From contig JAMZAV010000071.1 of the NCBI GenBank assembly GCA_024449915.1, positions 310,001 to 374,000 of the forward strand: 64,000 nucleotides of DNA. Direction: 5' to 3'. Shown here one piece after another: positions 22,415 to 32,707 of this stretch (the stretch's first letter is position 1; each line of letters opens with the position of its first letter). The position numbers were made by a program, and so were the translations under genes. The notes under the pieces were generated by a model. That model did not search any database. It was not told where the DNA came from and saw nothing but the letters and a program-made list of their open reading frames with translations. The DNA comes from Sweltsa coloradensis (taxonomy: Eukaryota > Arthropoda > Insecta > Plecoptera > Chloroperlidae).

Positions 22415-22530
22415 GTGGCTCGTTGGTCTTGTGGTTAGCGTATCTGCTTCCAATGCAGAAGGTCTAGGGTTCGATTCCCGACAAAGTCAGAAGTTTTTTA
22501 AACTTCTGATGTGGACTTGGGTCCATCAGT
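22415..22530 (+). mobile_element. tRNA-derived SINE, family S2
   Basis: The tRNA-like head carries TGGTCTTGTGGTTAGCG (one mismatch to the A box) and a perfect B box GGTTCGATTCC (22468-22478). An anticodon-like arm TCTGC-TTCCAAT-GCAGA has a 7-base loop. The acceptor arms pair poorly, so this is a SINE head and not a working tRNA gene. The body has two short hairpins: AGAAGTTT with AACTTCT, and GGAC with GTCC. Confidence 0.65.
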
Positions 22531-22770
22531 TCTTGTCTTAGGAGTTTGTAAACGGTGACTTTGGAGCCGTTCTAGCAACGAAGCACATAATAAATTCAGA
22601 GTTGTTCTGAATCGGCCTTGTTGATTCTGGCGTTGATCCGCGGGTGTTCGCACTGTCCATACCACTGATTGCTATATTTCCTATAAAAATATCGATCTTT
22701 GGTTGGTTATCGCTCACTCGTCGATTGCGTCGGGGCCTACAGGGTTGGCTTGGTCGCTTTGATTTACTGT

Positions 22771-22824
22771 CCCCCACTGAAAATCAGTTATATAACTGAG
22801 TGGGTAGACTCTAAATACAATTTT
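22771..22824 (+). repeat. Small dispersed repeat, copy 2 (GAGTGGGTAGACTC)
   Basis: CCCCCACTGAAAATCAGTT, then ATATAACTGAGTGGG, TAGACTCTAAATAC and AATTTT. It matches 47710-47775 and 19581-19627. The AACTGATTTTC/ATCAGTTATAT part is partly self-complementary. Confidence 0.55.
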
Positions 22825-22853
22825 GCACTTTTGGCACTTTTGGCACTTTTGGC
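22821..22853 (+). repeat. Short tandem repeat, 10-bp unit x3
   Basis: The decamer CACTTTTGGC is repeated about three times immediately after the small dispersed repeat. Confidence 0.85.
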
Positions 22854-23349
22854 TGCGAATTATAGCTCGATTGATGTAAGACATTCACGACATGAGGGTG
22901 GGGGGGAGGCGCAGGTGTCACTGAGCGTAGTCAGGTGTGTCGCTTCTTCAATTGAGCCTAGGATTCGATCAGGAACGTCTTGAAAGGGTTCATCTAATCT
23001 AATGGGACAAGTGAGCGCAATGGGAGAAAGCTACGAAAAAACCACTCTTGTCCTAATCAGTTTGACGTGTACCGAGGATTGTATTGGATATATAAAATAA
23101 ACTCCCGAATATTTAATACTTAAAACGCTAGATAATATGAATTTACAATTTATGCCACGCGAAAGAAATTGACAATATACCATTCTGTGAGCATATTGGT
23201 TTTGTCATTCTCAGACCATTTTTTAGTATGTAACACACACCATATTAATAACATAAATCTTAGTAGAAATACCTCGAGCTAGAAATTAACTTCTGCCCGG
23301 CAGCCCTAGGCTTCTCAAAAACACTGTCGGATTACAAGATCCCCCACAG
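22854..23349. other. Non-coding stretch, nothing assigned
   Basis: Contains a G-rich run near 22900 (GGGTGGGGGGGAGG). No repeat partner or coding frame recognised. Confidence 0.4.
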
Positions 23350-23545
23350 AACTAAAACTTGTAAAAATACAGCCAAACCTTACACACTCAAAAGAAATGA
23401 GATCTAAAAAAAGGACCAAGTTCATCTACCCTTCCACGTTTGCGCATTCTTAATTCATAAACGTACAGTGTCCCGTAACAACATCCTTGAAAAGCTTGTC
23501 AAAATAGAATTTGCAACTATTAATTTAATCGTAATAGTTCATCCA
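23350..23545 (+). mobile_element. Solo arm of the foldback element at 61326-61744
   Basis: AAAACTTGTAAAAATACAG, CCAAACCTTACACACTCAAA, ATGAGATCTAAAAAAAGG, CATCTACCCTTCCAC, CAGTGTCCC and AAAATAGAATTTG occur here in the same order as in the left arm of that element. Unlike there, no second inverted arm follows. The end reads CTATTAATTTAATCG, which matches the loop side of the right arm at about 61540. The copy carries about 20 bp of extra sequence in the middle. Confidence 0.7.
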
Positions 23546-23577
23546 AATTCTTTTTATCTAATTAATTTGAACGTAAT

Positions 23578-23635
23578 GGTGCCTGAGTGTGTAGCGCACC
23601 GCGGCTTGGCTGCGGCGCCCTAATGGGCACCTAGA
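23578..23635 (+). repeat. 58-bp GC-rich hairpin-forming repeat, copy 1
   Basis: A sharply bounded GC-rich block starts GGTGCCTGAGTGTG and ends CCCTAATGGGCACCTAGAT. It matches the reverse complement of 59666-59723 with about three differences. The ends GGTGCC and GGCACC pair, and an inner CCGC/GCGG arm encloses GGCTTGGCT. Flanking DNA of the two copies is unrelated. Part of it resembles a tRNA D arm plus anticodon arm (TAGCGCACCGC, then GCGG), so a tRNA fragment is one possible origin. Confidence 0.7.
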
Positions 23636-25077
23636 TTTTTGTAATTTCCTATAAAAAATGATGTGACTGATGGTTCTTAAATAGTAGAACGTTTCGCCTG
23701 AGATCACCGAGCATGAGACACATTTCAAATCGATTTGATTTGTGTTGTTTTACGATTTATTATTTGTTATGAATTTCAGTGTGTGGAGCAGGAACCCAGG
23801 GAATTGAAAACAAACATTGTGTTCTCGGTGCTTAAGATTTTTTTAACGGAAAACAAACAAAGATTCGGCAAATTATTTTTTTGGCTTTGTCATGTTGAGT
23901 GAAAAATTTTGTTTCGTCGTATTAGTCAATGGGTTACTGATTATAAACTGGGCTACTAAAAGCTTTTGTGTAGTAGTCCCAAGGGATGTTGTCTAAAATT
24001 CTCAATTTTGAGTACTAAAAATATCAGTTTTCCATCACTGGTTTTCCCATCCATTCTTCTCCTGCTTTTTGTCGCTAGACATGGTAGTAAAGTGTTCTAA
24101 ACCCATTCCAAACCTTCTTTCAAACCTTTACTCAACCATCTTTTTACAGCTGACTTCATGATCGGTGCAATCACAGAATGTGACCCGAGAATACGTATCA
24201 TGTTATTTTATGCCTTTTCTTATTTCGAGATTTCAATGTTCTCTCTATCGAAATCCTTAAAACTATCGAACAATATCGTGATATTATTTCACTTAAATGA
24301 CAAAGACGCTCTTATTGCTTTTTCGGTCAGTTGCTGACCGATGGAATAAATTGTTTTCTAAGCTGTATAATATCACTGCAAGGTTTCAACGAAACTTTAT
24401 TCTTTGAAACACAAGGGGCTCTCCAGTTTCTGCTTCGTATTGTTTTAAAACAATTGTCATCAAGACGGTTCAAGTTTCTAAAGCGTCGCTATTTTCGCTG
24501 TAAAGACTGTTACCGTTGGAGTTTGGGATGGTTTGAGTTGACGAACAGAAATTCAATGGAAGGCAATAACATTCCTTTTTGCGAGAAACTATTATAATAT
24601 AATCTAGGGAAGTTTGAAATGATTTATAAGTTGTTGATAAATGTTGCATTAATAATATTTAACAGAAGACGAAATTTACAGAGCCAAATAAGTCTGTAAA
24701 CAGAACATAATATAACTGAAAATCTCCGAATAATGTTTCTCGCTTACAATTACTACTTCTAATTTAGACCAACACTTTAAAAACTAAAACTTAGGTTAAA
24801 CCTAGTTGTATTAAATGTGAACGTTCTACGCTGATACGTACACATCATCGTACGTTCTACATCAACGTACTCGCACATCGCCACTGTGTTTAATACGAAG
24901 CGACACAAGGTAGCAACGAGTTACGGAAGAAAACTGTGTTTTACTAAAAATATGTACGAATCTGTACGAACTGTTCAGTTTTATAACTACAGTTTACCAT
25001 AAACACAACACAAATAATTGTAAACTAAAAGTGTACGTTTGTGAACATTTTAATACTTGTTACAATTGAAGGATTAT
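23636..25077. other. Non-coding stretch, nothing assigned
   Basis: AT-rich unique DNA with an 88-codon frame at 24331-24597 that has no recognisable motif. Confidence 0.4.
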
Positions 25078-25142
25078 TCTTTATTTAAAGTTCGTCTCGA
25101 TAAGCCAAGTTGCATAAATATGAGACAATCAATCAATCAATC
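25078..25142 (+). mobile_element. LINE/SINE-like 3' tail with (AATC)n, copy 1
   Basis: GTCTCGATAAGCCAAGTTGC then ATAAATATGAGAC, followed by a short AATC microsatellite. GTCTC and GAGAC pair as a hairpin. The same order is present at 39200-39268. A terminal hairpin followed by a short simple repeat is common at 3' ends of CR1/L2-type retrotransposons. No coding part is preserved. Confidence 0.5.
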
Positions 25143-25429
25143 TTTAATTAAATCCTCATCTTTGTGCTTCAGTTTTGCGATTTCATTTGTTATTTTAAAA
25201 CAATTAATTATAAATAAAACGTGAAATAAATTCAACACGAACGGAACAAGGAGTTGAATTTCGATTTATACTGATAACTTTTATTTAAATTTTCAACTTT
25301 AATAATAATTTCTTAAAAGGGATCTATTTTGATTTTTAGAAATTATTTATTCAGCCAAAGAAAGAAGTAACCAGTTTAAAAATAAGTTTTTTTAATACTC
25401 CACAAATCATACTTCACACTTCATTTTTT

Positions 25430-25581
25430 ACTTCATTTCATTTTTTTCATAATCTGTAATTAATCTTACTTATTGTTAAATGTAATTTGTATAAATGTAA
25501 ATTAATTTCAATTTTTGTTATTTTGTGTCTTATGGCAACCTTAATGTAAAGGCAGAGCTTTGTTTAAAATAAAGTTGTACT
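25430..25581 (+). mobile_element. 3' end of a non-LTR retrotransposon-like repeat, copy 2
   Basis: This is the plus-strand counterpart of 3318-3470. It ends with GGCAACCTTAATGTAAAG, GCAGAGCTTTGTTT and AAAATAAAGTTG, with a polyadenylation-type AATAAA at 25568-25573. Sequence upstream of the shared 150 bp differs between the copies, consistent with 5' truncation. Confidence 0.55.
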
Positions 25582-26082
25582 ACTAATATTACTGTGGCCA
25601 ACCACAAAATATTCTCCTGAGTCTTCGAGTTGCAATATTCATGTATTGTCGACTGGTCTAGAAATTTCAGTTCCCTTAAAACAACTCAATGCAACAGCTT
25701 GGTAATCATCTTTCATCACGCCTAGCAACGTTTTGTGCTTTATACTGAGCGAGTGATAGCCACAACGATTATTCCCTGAACGATGTCCTTCTATAGGGAT
25801 TTCCTAGCGGAAGCCTATACTAAATGCAAACCTCGTATAATAGGAATCGATTACAAAATCCAGCTGTTGTCATGTCCTTAAATTCCAACAGCGTTATTTT
25901 CGTCCAGGGTACGCGTGTAAGTAGCTTATCACTAAACCAATATCATCAACCACTCAGGCAGTCACTCATACCCATGTCCGAGCTATTCACAGCGTAAGAT
26001 TTATCGCCATAGTGAAAGCGCGGTTTGCTGAAAGACGCGAACATCACCAGTGTTCGTGTATAGAATTAAAGGCATATTCTCT
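25582..26082. other. Non-coding stretch, nothing assigned
   Basis: Unique DNA. A small inverted pair CGAACA/TGTTCG sits at about 26038-26056 just before the GC-rich block. Confidence 0.4.
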
Positions 26083-26168
26083 CCGAGGGCGTCGCGTCTG
26101 ATGACCGACGCGACGCGCCATCTATCTTGTGACGTCAGGCGTCCCGGGGGGCGTCGCGACGCGCTCGG
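26083..26168. repeat. CGTCGCG-rich island bounded by inverted repeats
   Basis: CCGAGGGCGTCGCG (26083-26096) and CGCGACGCGCTCGG (26155-26168) are inverted copies with one mismatch. The words GACGCGACGCGCC and GGGCGTCGCG lie between them. The block is strikingly CpG-rich in an AT-rich setting. Overlapping frames on both strands (126 and 61 codons) follow from the lack of AT-rich stops here and are not taken as genes. It could be a MITE core or a small CpG island. Confidence 0.55.
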
Positions 26169-27660
26169 GGATTCACTGAGTGACACTCACCCTGATGTCT
26201 ACTTGCCCTTAATCCGACCTAACCACCCTGGACAAAAATCCAGAGAGAAGTGTCTCTATTCAGTAGGTGAAGATACTTCATTCAAAAGCTATCGGTTTCA
26301 TACGAGAAGTCAGTTGATGTTCAATAAGAAATCTATCCTGCTGGAGTATGGTTTAAAATCTTTAGATACTCTACTAAGATTGTTGGCCTCATGCGGGATT
26401 TTACGTGTAGGGCCTATATTTATTTTCTAGGCCACCTTAGGTTGCATATTATGCCACACACCCTTAAATGAAATAAAGTTTATAAAGTGTTCTTCATTTG
26501 AGCTTTTTAAATAAATCATTGTTGATAAATAATATAAAAATACATCGATTTTCATGATTTTTACTACTTAAAAAAAAGTTCAAAGTCAAATTACAACATT
26601 TTATGATTGATCTGCAATTACATTTGTATAAAAGCCTTTTAAGGGTATCTCATACATTTATTCGATTTGAACAATCACGCCAAATTCTATGCATTGCTCT
26701 TCTTTAATGACTGCAGGCAAAGGATGATGCCAAACGTTATTGACTCCCAAATACCACTTGCCCACAATCCGCAGTATGCACATAGAATCGCCATGCCGTA
26801 ATATACGATTTCATTTCGTAAATAAGATTTTTGTTCTACTGTATGTTGTTGTTTTCTCGAAAAGAATAATAACAAGGAAAACGTTAAAAAAAAAAAAAAA
26901 TACTTGTTGGAAACATTATATTACCCAATATCATGTTTGGAATAAAAAACATTTTCTTGATGTTCGTTTTACACTAATAGAATGTGACTTTAAATAAGCA
27001 ATATACTCTTGGAATCAACCTTATATATCCTCCCGCACCAGGATCAAAACAGATGAAACGTTCCAATAATACTACAATCTTAACGTTTTGAGACAATGTA
27101 ACTTTTCTGGCCTTATAACCCAGATTCTTCCTTAATGAAATGTACCTTGTTATGTGTAACTAATATTTTAGATAATACAGGTTATAACTGCAGATACCCT
27201 TAGCACTTTTTCAACGTTTTAATGAAACGGTGTGATGCCTAAACGGGGGTTTCCGGTTTAAAAGTGTGTAGGTGGGAAGGTTACAGAAAGTAAAAACATT
27301 TCACTTGTACATTGTATTGGACATTTAGTTTCATACAGTAAAGCATATTGCTTTTATTGATATTGGTATTTATTTATTTTATTCATATTGCTTTTGTTTC
27401 AATTTTCTATTATCTCTAAACTTTCCCAATAATATTATTAAAAGAATGGTAACGTGTTTTTGCTACAATATCATGATTTTCGCTATAGGCTTCCTTAGTA
27501 GGACAATAATGAAAATATTGAATATGGTGTATATGTAATTATTGAGTTAGGTACCAAACTATGAATACAGATTCACACATTAAAAGCGATGTATCGATAT
27601 CATCTCAACCTGAAATTGACAATTGGTCAACTTGTACTTACTTTCAATACCAATTATTTT
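26169..27660. other. Non-coding stretch, nothing assigned
   Basis: AT-rich DNA with a poly-A run near 26886-26900. No repeat partner or recognised gene. Confidence 0.4.
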
Positions 27661-28080
27661 ATAAAGTATGTTTTTTTTGTGGAAGTGCCGTTTAGTCCTA
27701 AGAATTCCAATGACGACTTGTACTTGTATGATAGTTATACTATTTTTTGTCAACTTGTTCTTATTTTAATCAATACCAATTAGAAAGGATTTTAGTATTT
27801 TGGTGGAGGTGCCGGGTAGTTCTTAGAATTTCAACAACGATTAGTACTTGTATGCTAGTTATACTATTTTTTGTCAACTTGTTCTTATTTTAATCAATAC
27901 CAATTGAAAGATTTTAGTATTTTGGTGGAGGTGCCGGGTATTGTTCCTAGAATTTCAATGACGACTAGTACTTGTATGATAGTTATACTTTGACAACTTT
28001 TTTTTATTGTAATTAATACCAATAATAGAAAGGATTTTAGTATTTTGGTGGAGGTGCCGGGTAGATCTTAATTTCAATGA
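27661..28080 (+). repeat. Tandem array of about 123-bp units, four copies
   Basis: The box GGTGGAGGTGCCGGGTA or a variant recurs at about 27678, 27802, 27924 and 28047, spacing 122-124 bp. Between boxes each unit carries TTAGAATTTCAA, GTACTTGTATG, TAGTTATACTATTTTTTG, CAACTTGTTCTTATTTT and AATCAATACCAATT. The first unit is the most diverged. Two more units are present in inverted orientation at 42834-43005. Confidence 0.85.
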
Positions 28081-28159
28081 CGACTACTTTTATTTTAGTT
28101 ATATCCATGTGGCTAAAAAAAAACACAAACTAAACGCACTCATTGTTAAGACACTCGGA

Positions 28160-28570
28160 CTCGGGCTTTTATATACACATTGAGGGTAATGAATCCCCCG
28201 AATGCGTGTATGTGCTCACACGACCGGAACAACGCACAAGAGAGTTCCCCCGGACAAGCCATCGGGAGCTTTTTGTTCGGTCGTTGTTCGCGCGCGTCGC
28301 CCAACAAACCCCACGGATTGCTTCATTAAGTGAGGCTGGTCGGTGCTGGAATTGGCTTAATTGGTAAACGTTGTTCTAACCGTTGAGTCACGACCTCTGG
28401 ACCTCCTCATTTTTCAAATTAGTGAGACTTTATCGCAATTTGGTGACATACCGACTGCCGACATGGGTGTGCGTTTTTCTCTCCCCTCTCTCCCTCTCCC
28501 TCCCCTCCAACGGGGTAGATGATTAGACAACACTACTGCCTTCTCTCACTCTCTCTCCTTTTTGCGGGGG
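28160..28570. other. GC-richer block followed by a polypyrimidine tract
   Basis: 28160-28340 is CpG-rich and contains the inverted pair CGACCGGAACAACG and GTTCGGTCGTTGTTCG. A TATA-like GCTTTTATATACAC lies just upstream at about 28164. A pyrimidine tract (mainly TC and CCCT) runs at about 28470-28508 and again near 28540. The 74-codon frame at 28143-28367 has no recognised domain. The block could be a promoter or UTR region, but there is no gene to attach it to. Confidence 0.3.
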
Positions 28571-29682
28571 GTGTTTATTAAGGAATTGTACGTTGGGGTT
28601 GAAAGTATCCATGAAACACCCCATCAGATGAGAATTGTCTTTGAAATGGTAAGGACACTTTAATCAGAAGTACAGAAATAAGGGTAGAGAGCCATCTAGA
28701 CATCAAGAACATGGGACTTATGGGCTCAGAGAGGTCTTGCGACTCCCTTTTGTCAATTATTTTCATCTCATTTCCCCATCTCCCTCTTTCATTAGCCGCG
28801 ATGCATCACATATTGATGATTCACGAAGAAGGGTGCGAATGAATGAATACTGCTCGTTTGTGAAGAGGGGCCTGGCATTATAGAAAACTCGCTATCATCG
28901 AATGTGGTGTTAAATAAACAATAAATATTAGTTTGTCGGTGGAGACGATCGGTTTGGTCATAAAATAAATCAGACAATGACATTAATCATTCACTTAATC
29001 GCGGCTCACAGTGCAACAAAAGAAGTATTTATTGGAAATGAGTAACATTCGGAATAAAAATAGCAGCGTTTCAAACAACTGTATGCAGAACAACTAGTGG
29101 CACAAAGCTATTTAATTTTTCAATAGTAAGCGTTGCCGTGTTCTTTTCTACTAGGTCCTCGAATATGTAATAAATAACTTTTATGTGGAAATACAATTTA
29201 GTATCGTTAGATTCAGCTAGTGTTCACAAGTAATTCTGATCATAATCGGTTCAGAGCTTTATACATTCTGATAGTAATTTATAAATCTAAGTTGCGTATG
29301 CGATACGTTGTATAGTACAAGTCGCGTTATAAATTGCGTTGTTAATTATTTTAACACATTTTAATTACTGAATTAGATTATTATTTACTTAATCTAATGA
29401 TTTATAATATGAACAAATTGTGAAACATAGAAACATGCTTTTTTACATAAAACGTTTAGTAAAGACATAATTATACGTATTGAATTTTGCACAATCTACA
29501 CATCATCTACAATGCTTGTTCATCGAACAATAACAATTATTACTTAAATGTAAAAAAGCTACGCAAAGATTTGAAATTTTAACGACTATTTAGATTTGAT
29601 TTGGTGCTCATATTCTCAGAATGTGTTGAAAGCAAAAATAATTCAAAATCGATGCACGCATTCGTTTGCTGTGGATACGTTA
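28571..29682. other. Non-coding stretch, nothing assigned
   Basis: Short minus-strand frames of 62 and 63 codons only. No repeat ends seen until the type B element at 29683. Confidence 0.4.
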
Positions 29683-30247
29683 CTAGGAAAACGCTTAAGT
29701 CCCGCCGCGTTGTTGGATGAGCGTAATTGGTGAATTGAGCTGCCATGTGTTTTGCGGATTTTCTGTTGTTCTGTGAAAAAATCAGAACTTTGTTGAATTT
29801 TTTTTAAAAATTAAATCAAATTAAATTAAAAATTACCTTAAATTTTTTTAATTAATCGTAATTTAAAAAAATTAAAAAATCGTAATATTGAAATTTTCAT
29901 AAGAAATAATTATTCGATTGCGCACAAATTTTACACGAATATATTAATTCATAAAATTAAGGTTCTGTAAAAAAATCATTACAATCGGATAAAGCATGTA
30001 GGAGTTATAAGTCGAAGAAATTTTTTAAAAATCGAAAAAAATCGTAAAATTGCGATTTTCATGAGAAATAATTTTTCGATTGCGCTCAAAACGTGGCAGT
30101 TTAGTTCAAAGATTTCGAAGGCTCCATAAATTCATTGCAATCGGAGTATCGGTTTAGCCGGAAATACTGAAAAAAAAAAAACATTCCGGATATTTTTCTC
30201 ACAGTGAAGTGAAATGGAATCTTCGCTTCCCTCGCTACGCTCATCCA
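29683..30247 (-). mobile_element. Helentron-like element, type B copy 1
   Basis: On the minus strand it starts TGGATGAGCGTAGCGAGGG after a T. It ends CGCTCATCCAACAACGCGG, the GCGTT arm and TTCCTAG, then T. The body has ATTCCATTTCACT, a T tract, GTTTCGGCTAAACCG-like sequence and GCCACGTTTTGAGCGC. Two internal tandem units follow (CGTAAAATTGCGATTTTC-type cores at about 29880 and 30042, period 162). The 3' third is AT-rich with the ATTGAGCTGCCATGTG block shared with the other B copies. Confidence 0.75.
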
Positions 30248-31026
30248 AAAATACAAAATTAGAAATGTAGATGATCAAGAAAATCTCAATTTTGTTTACG
30301 ACTTTTCCAAAACTTAACTGTAACATTTTCAACAAACATCATACAATATAATAGTAAGATACATACATCATGTAACATGTAAAACGTAATGTTATACAGC
30401 TAGTTATTGGGTTTCTACCGGCTTCGATGGTTCATAATAGTAGGGTTGAAGTGCCAAACCGTCTGGGAAGCATGGTATTGAATTCCTCGTCAGGAATGTG
30501 TATTAATAATTATATAAGTTTCGACATTCTCGAATCAATTGATTACGAAAAGGCACGAAAACTTACACATCAACATACATTATAAATAAAATAAGAAAGT
30601 ACGATATTTTTAATAATCATCTTACCTAATCTGACAAGATCACTGTAAAAGTGGTCCGCAAGGTCGAGGTATTGAAATTCAATTTCGGGCGCAGTATTCA
30701 TTTCCTTGATAGGCTCAACAAATGAGCCACGCATGCTCCATAAACATCGTGAGAAATACCGATTTATCTGATGTAGGGCCTAAATAGATAACATACAAAA
30801 CACATCAAATCAAATCACCAGTCATATCGATGAATAAACGTTCTCCGATTTTGTAGCAATGGAATAGAATCAATAGATTATCGCTTTTTTACGGCCGATT
30901 TGATACAGACACGAACAATATATTTCAACGTGACAGTAATATGAATATCTCAAATAAGTATGTATATATTTTACAGTGTGATTCCTAGTTATTGTACTAG
31001 ATATGTTGTACTAACTATTAATTTTA
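30248..31026. other. Spacer between type B elements, nothing assigned
   Basis: AT-rich unique DNA of about 780 bp between two type B copies. No coding frame or repeat partner recognised. Confidence 0.4.
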
Positions 31027-31802
31027 CTAGGAAAACGCTTAAGTCCCGTCGCGTGTGGATGAGCGTAATTGGTGCATTGAGCTGCCATGTGTTATGCGGA
31101 TTTTGTTGTTCTGTGAAAAATCATTACTAAGTTGAAGATTTTTAAAATTAATTAAATTAAATAAAAAATAAACTTAATTTTAATTTTTTAATCAATCACA
31201 ATTTTAAAAAAGAAAAAAAATCGTAAAATTGCGATTTCTCATATAAAAAATATTCGATTGCGCTCAAATTTCACACGAATAATTAAATTCATAAAATTAA
31301 GGTTCCGTGGAAAAAATTATTACAATTGGTTAAAGCATGTAGGTTTTAAAAGTCAAAGAATTGTTTAAAAAAGGAAAAAACCCGTAAAATTTCGATTTTC
31401 ATGAGAAATAATTTTTCAAATGCGCTCAAATTTCACACGAATATCTTAATTCATAAAATTATGGTTCTGTGAAAAAATCATTACAATAGGATAAAGCATG
31501 TAGGTGTTAAGTCGAAGAAATTTTTTAAAAAATCGAAAAAAATCGTAAAATTGCGATTTTCATGATAAATAATTTTTTGATTGCGCTCAAAAACGTGGCA
31601 GTTCTAAGTTCAGAGATTTTGAAGGCCTCCAGAAAATTTCATGCAATTGGAGTATCGGTTTAGCCGGAATCGTGCTGACAAACACACAATAATACAGAAA
31701 AAAAAAAAGAAAAAAAAAAAAAAAAAAACATTCCGGATTTTTTTCTCCAGTGTAGTGAAATGGAATCTTCGCTTCGCTCGCTTCGCTCGCTACGCTCATC
31801 CA
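31027..31802 (-). mobile_element. Helentron-like element, type B copy 2
   Basis: Same architecture as the copy at 29683, with three internal tandem units (cores at about 31221, 31382 and 31543, period 161). The 5' end on the right carries an expanded iteron stretch of GCTTCGCTCGCTTCGCTCGC (plus-strand reading), longer than in the other B copies. It forms an inverted pair with the next element across a 161-bp spacer. Confidence 0.8.
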
Positions 31803-31963
31803 ATCAACACATGTTTACCATTTCAATGGTAATTCCTTTTCTTTTTAGTGATAGTTTAATTTTAATATATAACTTCGATTAAATTTATAACTTTTTCGCG
31901 TGAAATTAATAACCTACATTCAGTGTTAGATTATTGAATAATAGCAAATCAAAATTATGTAAT
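31803..31963. other. Spacer between the inverted type B pair
   Basis: AT-rich sequence without repeat features. It would be the loop if the two flanking elements paired. Confidence 0.6.
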
Positions 31964-32707
31964 TGAATGAGCGTAGCGAGCGAAGCGAAGATTCCATTTC
32001 ACTACACTGGAGAAAAAAATCCGGATTTTTTTTTTTGTATTTTTGTGTGTCTGTTAACACGATTCCGGCTAAACCGATACTCCGATTATGATAAAATTTT
32101 ATGGAGGCCTTCGAAATCTCTGAACTTATAACTGCCACGTTTTTGAGCGCAATCGGGAATTTTTTTCTTATAAAAAACGTAATTTTACGATTTTTTTTCG
32201 AATTTTAAAAAATTTCTTCGACTTATAACTCCTACATGCTTTATTCGAGTGTAATGAATTTTTTAACAGAACTTAATTTTATGAATTAAGATATTAGTGT
32301 GAAATTTGAGCGTAATCGAAAAATTATTTCTCATGAAAATTGACATTTTACGGGTTTTTTCTTTTTTTAAACAATTCTTTGACTTATAACACCTACATGC
32401 TTTATCCTATTGTAATGATTTTTTCACAGAACCTTAATTTTTTGAATTAATATTTTGTGTTAAACTTGAGCGCAATCAAATAACTATTTCTTATGAAAAT
32501 TGCAATTTTACGATTTTTTCTTTTCAAAAATTACGATTAATTAAAAAAATCAAGTTGATTTTTTATTAAATTAAATTTATTTAAAAAAAATCTTCGACTA
32601 AGTAATGATTTTTTCACAGAACAACAGAAAATCTGCGTAACACATGGCAGCTCAATGCACCAATTACGCTCATCCAACAACGCGGCGGGACTTAAGCGTT
32701 TTCCTAG
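31964..32707 (+). mobile_element. Helentron-like element, type B copy 3
   Basis: The start is TGAATGAGCGTAGCGAGCG (one base changed from GGATGAG) after a T. The end is CTCATCCAACAACGCGGC, GGGACTTAAGCGTT, TTCCTAG, then T. It contains three internal units with CG cores at about 32188, 32351 and 32511. It is in opposite orientation to 31027-31802 and alignable along its whole length. Confidence 0.8.

Noticed and set aside
22415..22489. Functional tRNA gene with anticodon-like CCA
   Set aside because: The acceptor stem pairs badly and the body continues as a SINE.
23578..23635. Hammerhead or CTCF-type site in the 58-bp repeat
   Set aside because: The conserved CTGATGA and GAAA cores of a hammerhead are absent, and the match to a CTCF consensus has several mismatches.
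26050..26430. 126-codon frame across the GC-rich island
   Set aside because: The GC-rich palindromic core is open on both strands and the rest shows no domain.
28340..28410. tRNA-like A box TGGCTTAATTGG
   Set aside because: No B box follows and no cloverleaf can be drawn.
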